Position numbers and translations under genes: made by a program
Shown: in pieces, positions 38,679 through 44,908 of the stretch
Layout: each line of letters starts with the position of its first letter
Position numbering within the stretch: the first letter of the stretch is position 1
Assembly (NCBI GenBank): GCA_024641925.1
Contig: JAHECB010000004.1
Location: forward strand, 1 to 44,908
Direction of reading: 5' to 3'
DNA length: 44,908 nt
Origin: Betaproteobacteria bacterium
Lineage (GTDB): Bacteria; Pseudomonadota; Gammaproteobacteria; Burkholderiales; Burkholderiaceae_C
The notes under the pieces: generated by a model
Seen by the model: the letters and a program-made list of their open reading frames with translations, nothing else
Told to the model about the DNA's origin: nothing
Databases searched by the model: none

Positions 38679-39611
38679 TCAGGCCTCAGGCTGCTCGCCG
38701 TTTGCCAGTCGCTCGAAAAGCGCCATGGCTTCAGGAAGGCGGCTGTACTCGAAGGTGAAACACTGGCTGCGATCGACCACATCAGCCAAAAGCTCAAACC
38801 CCGCCTGCCCAAACAGGTCGTAGTTGAAGCAGTTTTCGACCAGATGCATCAGCGTACGCGCACGCTCCAGGGGTTGCAGTCGGGTCTCAGCGCCTGCGGT
38901 GTACTTGGGCAAGACGACCCATCCTGGCAGAGCCCGTTCACCGGCGCGTTCCACGGCCATTTGCGGTGGCCGGAAATGCGCAACCATGCCCTTCGCCGTT
39001 TCGCGCACCCGAGACCCGAACTGAACCGACGGGACCAACTGCGAGATAACCTCGATCGATTGATTCTTCAGGCTCACCGGACGAGGGTTGGGCACCAGGT
39101 TGTGTTGTTCGGGGCAGATCAAGGTCAGTTCGTCCGACAACAGGCGCCATCCGTGAAACAGCAAACCCGCGCACAGCGTGCTTTTTCCGGAGCCAGACGG
39201 TGCCGGCAAGATCAGCGCGCGTCCGTTCCGCTCAAGAATGGCTGCGTGCAAGATCAAATACTGGTGGCAGCTTCCGTAGACACACCAGTTCAAACCCCAC
39301 TCCAGGAGCGGGAAACCCTGGTCGCCTGGCAAGGGATTGAAGGGTTGCTGGCCATCGATGCCAAAAGTGACCTGCGGATCGAAGCAGCGGCGCCAGGTCC
39401 ACGGGCGCTTGACGCTGACCGAAAAGTCCGTGAATTCGTCAGGACTGGCCAGCGCATACCCGCCGTACAGATCCCAGATGGAATCCGCAACCCGACGCAG
39501 TGGGGTGCGAATGGAGGCCACAAATGGACCCATCCTCAACCGCAAACCGTCACTCGACTTCAGCAGCCCGCGCACGTCTTGCGGCCGCATGGCCGAAACG
39601 ACGTGGGTCAT
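38679..39611 (-). CDS. HprK-related kinase A (HPr-rel-A system)
   Basis: ILPAPSGSGKSTLCAGLLFHGWRLLSDELTLI: Walker A plus the HprK-like LLSDE motif; neighbours match the HPr-rel-A module; ATG overlaps PqqD-like stop (ATGA at 39608-39611). Confidence 0.88.
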   Translation of the reverse strand: MTHVVSAMRPQDVRGLLKSSDGLRLRMGPFVASIRTPLRRVADSIWDLYGGYALASPDEFTDFSVSVKRPWTWRRCFDPQVTFGIDGQQPFNPLPGDQGFPLLEWGLNWCVYGSCHQYLILHAAILERNGRALILPAPSGSGKSTLCAGLLFHGWRLLSDELTLICPEQHNLVPNPRPVSLKNQSIEVISQLVPSVQFGSRVRETAKGMVAHFRPPQMAVERAGERALPGWVVLPKYTAGAETRLQPLERARTLMHLVENCFNYDLFGQAGFELLADVVDRSQCFTFEYSRLPEAMALFERLANGEQPEA

Positions 39612-39904
39612 TCGATGTTGCGCAGGAAACCTGAGTTCTTCAAAGCGTCCATCGTCTCGCTGATGATGCGAAGATCCGACGCGGTGTCAGCGGCGTCCGA
39701 GGCACACGCGTCGAGCCCGTCAAGGCCTGCCGCGATGCTCTCGGGACTTACAGGCTTTTCCGTAGCAGCCTGGATGATGAGGCCAGACAAGGCACTCACC
39801 AGATGCGTGGTCACGGTTTCTGCGGAAAAAACCGCAGCTGTGTCTTCATCGGGCCAGCTGCGGACGCTCAATCCGCTACTGGCCACCAAGTCGGGGTTGG
39901 CCAC
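39608..39904 (-). CDS. HPr-rel-A system PqqD-family protein
   Basis: GTG start at 39904 preferred (ORF also extends to TTG at 39964); LSVRSWPDEDTAAVFSAETVTTHLVSALSGLIIQAA resembles PqqD-like W.DE..VF.....THL pattern. Confidence 0.75.
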   Translation of the reverse strand: MANPDLVASSGLSVRSWPDEDTAAVFSAETVTTHLVSALSGLIIQAATEKPVSPESIAAGLDGLDACASDAADTASDLRIISETMDALKNSGFLRNIE

Positions 39905-39924
39905 GGTCGAAGCCAAAGGCCGTG

Positions 39925-40572
39925 TCAGGGTGGGAGTGGATAGCCCAGCAACAGACGCGCCCAACCGATGATCTGAGCGTCGACCCAGTCAATGCCAGAT
40001 GCCGCAACGATGTAGTGGTTGCCATTGCTCTTGTAGTTTGACCAGATGCTTTGCAGATACAGAGGATCGAACCCGCCGGTCGTGGGCATCGAGCCTGACG
40101 CCAGATTCAACGACATCACCAACAGATGTTGCAAGGTACCCAACTCGCCGGAGGTGGCAACTCCCCCTGGTGATGCCAGCAAAACCGATCTGACGGTCGC
40201 GCCGTCGTAGGTTGACCCGACCGCGCCCAGGTAGGCCGAGACGGTCTTGTCAAGAGCCGTAGAGACTGGACCGTTATTGGGGTTCTTGCCAGCTTCGGCG
40301 CGCCAGTACTCCATGTTGCGGCTTGCGCATCCCAGGACGCCATTCGGGTTGCGGCTCTGGAAGGTGGCCACGGAAACAAATGATGAAGCCAAGACACATT
40401 GACCAAATGGCACTGCAGCAACCGGCCCGCTTGCAAAGGTCAGCAACACAGGTGTGGCGCCTGTACCTGCGCGCAGCAAAGCCCGCCGGCTGATGCCGGT
40501 TGAAGCATTTTTTGCCTGGCCACCGGACACCGACTCCGGTGCACTCGAATTTTGGGTTGTTTCTCTCGACAT
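39925..40572 (-). CDS. Exported hypothetical protein with twin-arginine-like signal, first gene of the HPr-rel-A module; candidate substrate
   Basis: ATG at 40572: MSRETTQNSSAPESVSGGQAKNASTGISRRALLRAGTGATPVLLTFASGPVAAVPFGQCVLASSFVSVATFQ...GVLGCASRNMEYW...; immediately upstream of the PqqD-like gene. Confidence 0.75.
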   Translation of the reverse strand: MSRETTQNSSAPESVSGGQAKNASTGISRRALLRAGTGATPVLLTFASGPVAAVPFGQCVLASSFVSVATFQSRNPNGVLGCASRNMEYWRAEAGKNPNNGPVSTALDKTVSAYLGAVGSTYDGATVRSVLLASPGGVATSGELGTLQHLLVMSLNLASGSMPTTGGFDPLYLQSIWSNYKSNGNHYIVAASGIDWVDAQIIGWARLLLGYPLPP

Positions 40573-40826
40573 TCTGACTCTCCGATCGGCATGGCCGTCA
40601 CACTTCAATTGTAGGTAGCATGCACCTGCTTGTGCAGACTTTGGCCCCCCTTGACCCCGGGGTGCAACGACCATTCATTTGCTGGACTGCTCGTTGCTGT
40701 GCAACAAGTCCGGATTCCTGGCCCTGTCGACAGTCGACTGCTGTGCCGCTTCCTTAGATTTGCGTTGATCAGGCCCTGTTTTGCCCATGCAACGCGGCAA
40801 CTGTCGTGAAATTTCAGTTTCAGGAA

Positions 40827-40852
40827 CAAAAATGCCCCATCGGGCGGGGGCG
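40827..40852 (-). terminator. Rho-independent terminator downstream of the PEP-CTERM gene
   Basis: Minus strand GCCCC-cgcccgat-GGGGC-ATTTTTG: 5-bp GC stem followed by T-tract, 60-90 nt after the stop at 40916. Confidence 0.6.
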
Positions 40853-40915
40853 TTCTCAACTCAAGGCGATTGGCTTTCCGCCAACCAAGCGCCGTCAAAA
40901 CCTTCAGGCTGAACG

Positions 40916-41593
40916 TCAGCGACGGGAGGTCGCGCCGGCACTGATCAAAGCCAAGCCCACCAGCGCCAGACTGGTCGGCTCGGGAACTTGAAAGCCTGCT
41001 GCGTCCAGCGACAGGTCCCAACCTTCGGCGCCGTTCAGAGTCATGGTCAGCGCACCGCCAGCGTTGATTGCAGCCATCTGTGCCGCATCAAAGGTGGGGA
41101 AAAGCACAGGGTTTGCGGCCGGGAATGCCGGGAATCGAGTCGGCAGGTTGACCTTACCCAGGCTGGTGGCGCCAATCGACATCGACATCGAGACTGGATT
41201 GCCGTCGGTCTCGTAGAGGTAGACGCCAAACTGAGCAGCGGGGTACGCCGCCAGATATTCGGCACTGATGTTCCACATGATCCTGACCTCAGCGTCGTGG
41301 CCCGAGGTGTTGGCCACCTCTAGCGCGCCGGCCGGGAATGTGGTGCTGCCGATCGATGCAAAGTTGCCCCTGCGGAAGTCGCCCAGCGTCAATTCATGAC
41401 TGAATGTCCGTGAGAAACCAGACGGTGTGACGATCTGAGCAACACTTGACGTGGCGCCGCCACCCACGTCGTCGGCCAGGGTCTCGGCCGGTGCCGGCAG
41501 GCCAAAGTCATCCATCATGACAAACAGTGCGCTCGCGTTGCCGACGCAAAGTGTGGAGCTCAAAGCGGCGGTAAAAGCAACGATGGTGCGCAT
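40916..41593 (-). CDS. PEP-CTERM sorting domain-containing exported protein
   Basis: N-terminal signal MRTIVAFTAALSSTLCVGNASA; C-terminus VPEPTSLALVGLALISAGATSRR = PEP motif, hydrophobic stretch, basic tail. Confidence 0.92.
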   Translation of the reverse strand: MRTIVAFTAALSSTLCVGNASALFVMMDDFGLPAPAETLADDVGGGATSSVAQIVTPSGFSRTFSHELTLGDFRRGNFASIGSTTFPAGALEVANTSGHDAEVRIMWNISAEYLAAYPAAQFGVYLYETDGNPVSMSMSIGATSLGKVNLPTRFPAFPAANPVLFPTFDAAQMAAINAGGALTMTLNGAEGWDLSLDAAGFQVPEPTSLALVGLALISAGATSRR

Positions 41594-41654
41594 GAAGTTA
41601 AACCGCTGATGTCGAATTGGTTGGGATTAGTCAAACGAGTTTTTAACGATTAGA

Positions 41655-41670
41655 AGCAAAAGCCGTGCCC
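41655..41670 (-). promoter_or_regulatory. Sigma-54 (RpoN) promoter for the PEP-CTERM gene
   Basis: Minus strand GGGCACGGCTTTTGCT versus consensus TGGCACGNNNNTTGCW: single mismatch, exact -24/-12 spacing; about 62 nt upstream of the start codon. Confidence 0.75.
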
Positions 41671-41902
41671 GGCTGGATTTCGCCACACCGGCTAGTCGCG
41701 ATAGACACGATCTGAAATCCCCATTGATGTGATGGCCTGATGTAAATGAGGGCTTCTGTTTGAAATTGACCGTCGGAAACAACTTAATTGGGAAGTGGGT
41801 ACGCGTATTCAAGGGGGGTCTAAAAGCTCGACAGCAAGATGTAACGTAATGTGTATGCGAGCCGCTGTAAAAATTACCGACTGCACGGGCCGGTGGGGCA
41901 AG

Positions 41903-41918
41903 TGGCCCTCTGGATGCA
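41903..41918 (+). promoter_or_regulatory. Possible sigma-54 promoter for the polysaccharide export operon
   Basis: TGGCCCTCTGGATGCA: correct GG-N10-GC spacing, TGGCcC / aTGCA; about 360 nt upstream of the export gene start. Confidence 0.4.
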
Positions 41919-42276
41919 GCCGGCTCCAGCCAATCTCTGATCTATCCGCGATTGATATTGGCTGCGCGCGAAGAGCGTCGCTGAGCGGGTCACTGGATCG
42001 GCCGAGGCTCCCCTGAGGGGTGCAATGCGCCGTGGTTTGACATGAATGACTCGGGACGCATTGTTGAAATGCGGCCGACATTGAAATCGGCCACCCCTAA
42101 TTTGCAGCGACCAGGGTGTGCAGATGTTGCTTCCGAACGTGAAAAATGTGCCCAGGGCGCATGAACATGTAACTTCCGACGGGCGTGCTGGACCATGCGC
42201 TATGCCATCATCCAACTCCGGAACGCCGGGGTGGGCATGCAGGGCTTCGAACCGCGCGCAGCCTGGAAGGGTTGTC

Positions 42277-42954
42277 ATGTCTTTGGGCACCAAGTGCCGT
42301 GTCCGTCAGGAGTTTGCCTTGATCTATCGCTTTTATCTTTCATCCGCCTTGGCTCGCTGGGTGTTTGCTGTCATTGCAGCAGTCGGCTTGGGTGGCTGCG
42401 CCAGTTCCGGGCCGAAGCTGCCGCCAGCGCCTGCAGCGATAGCGTCGTCCGATTACAGCTACCTCATTGGCGCCGGCGACAATCTGAACATCATCGTGTG
42501 GCGCAACCCCGAGCTTTCTCTTTCGGTGCCGGTTCGTCCTGACGGCAAAGTCTCGGCGCCGCTGGTTGATGAAATGGTGGCGCAAGGTAAAACCTCCTCT
42601 GAAATCGCGCGCGACATCGAGAAAAAACTGTCGACATACGTTCGCGATCCGGTTGTCACCGTCATCGTGACCAATTTTGTCGGCCCCTACAGCGAGCAGA
42701 TCCGCGTTGTGGGCGAAGCGGCCAAGCCTCAGTTTTTGCCGTTCAAACAGAAGATGACGCTGCTGGATGTGATGATTGCGGTCGGCGGCCTGACCGATTT
42801 TGCTGACGGCAATGGCGCTTCCATTCTGCGCAGTGCAGAAGGCAACAAGCATTACTCAGTGCGCTTGAAGGATTTGATCAAGCGCGGCGACGTGACAGCC
42901 AATGTCGAGATGCGACCTGGCGACATTCTCATCATTCCGCAGAGTTTCTTCTGA
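42277..42954 (+). CDS. Polysaccharide export outer membrane lipoprotein (Wza/EpsE-like)
   Basis: ATG at 42277; lipobox VGLGGCASSG; YLIGAGDNLNIIVWRNPELSLSVPVRPDGKVSAPLVDEMVAQGKT; RPGDILIIPQSFF. Confidence 0.92.
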   Translation: MSLGTKCRVRQEFALIYRFYLSSALARWVFAVIAAVGLGGCASSGPKLPPAPAAIASSDYSYLIGAGDNLNIIVWRNPELSLSVPVRPDGKVSAPLVDEMVAQGKTSSEIARDIEKKLSTYVRDPVVTVIVTNFVGPYSEQIRVVGEAAKPQFLPFKQKMTLLDVMIAVGGLTDFADGNGASILRSAEGNKHYSVRLKDLIKRGDVTANVEMRPGDILIIPQSFF

Positions 42955-43074
42955 GACGGCGGCCCGAGCTGCCGCACTCCCGTACAAACGCTGCGCCCTC
43001 CCCAGGGGGTGGTCCCGTTGTTTGTGCCGGCGGCTGATCTCCGCTGACGTCCACGCTTCGTCAAAGACCTACGC

Positions 43075-44661
43075 ATGCAAGAAATCGCTCAACAAGTTCT
43101 CGCCACGCTTCGTGGCATGTGGAAGTTCCGCTGGCCGGCGGTTCTGGTGTCCTGGGTCGTTGCTGCATTGGCCGTGATGATCGTCTGGAGAATTCCAGAC
43201 CAGTACGAGGCATCAGCTCGGATCTTTGTTGATACCGATTCCATTCTCAAGCCCCTGATGACGGGTCTGGCTGTGCAGCCCAACGTCGAGCAGCAGATCT
43301 CCATGCTGAGCCGGACACTGCTCAGCCGCCCCAACGTCGACAAGCTGATTCGCATGGCCGATCTGGATCTGAAAAGCCAGTCCAAATCGGAGCAGGAGTC
43401 TCTGGTCGAGCGCCTGATGAAAGGTATCGAGATTCGCACGGCGGGCGGCGTCAATCTGTACTCGCTGGCCTATCGCGATGCGGAGCAGGACAAGGCCAAA
43501 CGCGTGATTCAATCAATGGTTTCGATCTTTGTTGAATCGGGCCTCGGCGCCAGTCGCAAGGACACCGATTCGGCAAAGACCTTCTTGGCCGAACAGATCA
43601 AGACATTCGAGGCCAAGTTGGAAGAAGCCGAAGCGCGGATGAAGGAATTCCGTCTGCGCAACCTGGATCGGCAAGGCCCGGATGGCAAGGACACCGCTAC
43701 ACGCCTGGCCGAGATCAGCAGCCAGCTTGAAGGGGCCCGCCTGCAATTGCGCGAAGCTGAAAAGTCTCGTGATGCGGCCCGCAAGCAGTTGGTGGAAGCG
43801 CGCAATGCCGGTGGCGTCACTTCGGCGTTGCCGAATTTGCTTGAAGAGCCTGGACAAACTGTTCAGACGCCGGAAATCGACTCCCGCATCGATGCCCAGC
43901 GGCGCAACCTTGACAACTTGCTGCAGCGCTACACCGAAAAGCATCCCGACGTGGTGGGCACCCGGCGTCTGCTGGACGACCTGTTGGCGGCCAAGAAAAA
44001 GGAAGTTGCCGAACTGCAGCGCAAGGCCGCCGCAGCGCCAGCCGTGGCGCCCATGGCGACCAATGAAAATCTGGCCGTGCAGGAACTCAACAGAATGCAG
44101 GCGACATCAGAAGTACAGGTTGCCGCGCTTCAGGCCCGGGTGGAGGAATATGCAACCCGATACGCACAGTTGCGTGAATCTTTGAAGACCGCGCCGCAGA
44201 TCGAGTCCGAAGCAGCGCAGTTGAACCGCGACTACGCCATCACGAAGAAGAACTACGAAGATCTGGTTGCGCGTCGGCAGTCGGCGGTGATGTCAGGAGA
44301 ACTGGACGTGGCTTCGGGTGTTGCCGAATTCAGGCTGATCGACCCCCCGCGCGTTTCTCCAAAGCCGGTGTCGCCCAACCGTCTGTTGCTGTTGCCGCTG
44401 GCCTTGCTGGCTTCACTTGCGGCCGGGCTGGCGTTTGCATTTGCAGCGGCGCAATTGAGGCCGACATTCGCCGATGGACACGAGCTTCGGTCCAAGACCG
44501 GGATGCCGCTGCTTGGAGTGGTGACGGCTTTGGCCACCGACGACGACCGCAGGCGCGAACGGTCCAGCCTGTTCCGGTTTGTCACGGCGTCGGGTGGTTT
44601 GGTGGGCTTGTTCATCGCGGGCCTGATCGCAATGACATTGATGAACCGTTACGGGGGTTGA
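43075..44661 (+). CDS. Polysaccharide chain-length determinant protein (Wzz/GNVR family; XrtA system type)
   Basis: RWPAVLVSWVVAALAVMIVWRIPDQYEASARIFVDTDSILKPLMTGLAVQPNVEQQISMLSRTLLSRPNVDKLIR; long coiled coil; C-terminal TM near RVSPKPVSPNRLLLLPLALLASLAAG. Confidence 0.92.
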   Translation: MQEIAQQVLATLRGMWKFRWPAVLVSWVVAALAVMIVWRIPDQYEASARIFVDTDSILKPLMTGLAVQPNVEQQISMLSRTLLSRPNVDKLIRMADLDLKSQSKSEQESLVERLMKGIEIRTAGGVNLYSLAYRDAEQDKAKRVIQSMVSIFVESGLGASRKDTDSAKTFLAEQIKTFEAKLEEAEARMKEFRLRNLDRQGPDGKDTATRLAEISSQLEGARLQLREAEKSRDAARKQLVEARNAGGVTSALPNLLEEPGQTVQTPEIDSRIDAQRRNLDNLLQRYTEKHPDVVGTRRLLDDLLAAKKKEVAELQRKAAAAPAVAPMATNENLAVQELNRMQATSEVQVAALQARVEEYATRYAQLRESLKTAPQIESEAAQLNRDYAITKKNYEDLVARRQSAVMSGELDVASGVAEFRLIDPPRVSPKPVSPNRLLLLPLALLASLAAGLAFAFAAAQLRPTFADGHELRSKTGMPLLGVVTALATDDDRRRERSSLFRFVTASGGLVGLFIAGLIAMTLMNRYGG

Positions 44662-44667
44662 TCGCAT

Positions 44668-44908
44668 GAGCAGCCTGATTGAACAAGCAGCACAGCGCCT
44701 GGAGCAACTGCGACAGGCGGGTGTCGTATTGCCCGAATTGGACTCGTCGGCCGGCGGCAATTTTTCCGGTGCATCGTCTTCATCTGAGGGGGGCGGGCGG
44801 CGGCTACCTTCCGGGGCGCCTGGCAGCGCAGACCGCAAGAGCGAGGTCAGTCCGCAGTCCCGTCTGGTGACGCTCGACCTGGAAGCCATCGCTGCGGCCG
44901 GCATCGAT
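44668..44908 (+). CDS. XrtA-associated tyrosine autokinase, N-terminus only (truncated by window edge)
   Basis: ATG at 44668: MSSLIEQAAQRLEQLRQAGVVLPELDSSAGG...SRLVTLDLEAIAAAGI; position after chain-length gene and N-terminal pattern fit exosortase-associated autokinases. No kinase motif visible in window. Confidence 0.65.

Noticed and set aside
40796-40812. Weak sigma-54-like site upstream of the HPr-rel-A module (minus TTTCAC-GACAG-TTGC)
   Set aside because: Lacks the critical -24 GG and is ~230 nt from the start codon.
41868-42276. Long minus ORFs 41874..42293 and + extension of the export ORF from 42118
   Set aside because: The export protein's natural start and signal/lipobox begin near 42277; upstream translation is not protein-like.

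Overview
High-GC, probably Burkholderiales (beta-proteobacterial) chromosomal window; taxonomy is inferred from gene content only. LEFT PART (1-24 kb): a catabolic/transport region. It has two amidases, two M81 (MlrC-like) metallopeptidases on opposite strands flanking a two-subunit molybdenum hydroxylase (IorAB-like), a full oligopeptide-type ABC importer (SBP, two permeases, fused double ATPase), two tandem EamA transporters, an enoyl-CoA hydratase, and an AraC regulator divergent from a glutamine amidotransferase/ferredoxin pair. An adenylate-forming ligase lies next to a truncated ABC permease remnant. RIGHT PART (24.4-44.9 kb): an exopolysaccharide/exosortase (XrtA/PEP-CTERM type) locus. 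It has a UDP-sugar C4-epimerase, a trypsin-like protease, TWO tandem PrsT-like TPR lipoproteins, PrsR, PrsK, a TIGR03013-type sugar transferase, a PEP-CTERM protein, a Wza-like export lipoprotein, a Wzz-like chain-length protein and the start of a tyrosine autokinase. The exosortase itself is not in the window. Embedded in this locus is a compact four-gene module (37.5-40.6 kb): twin-arginine-signal protein, PqqD-like protein, HprK-like kinase and nucleotidyltransferase. To my knowledge it is experimentally uncharacterised and looks like a peptide/protein modification system; it is the best candidate for an undescribed biology here. A near-consensus sigma-54 promoter (GGGCAC-N5-TTGC) sits just upstream of the PEP-CTERM gene, consistent with control by the PrsK/PrsR pair encoded in the same locus. 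All family calls are from reading motifs by eye; no searches were run.
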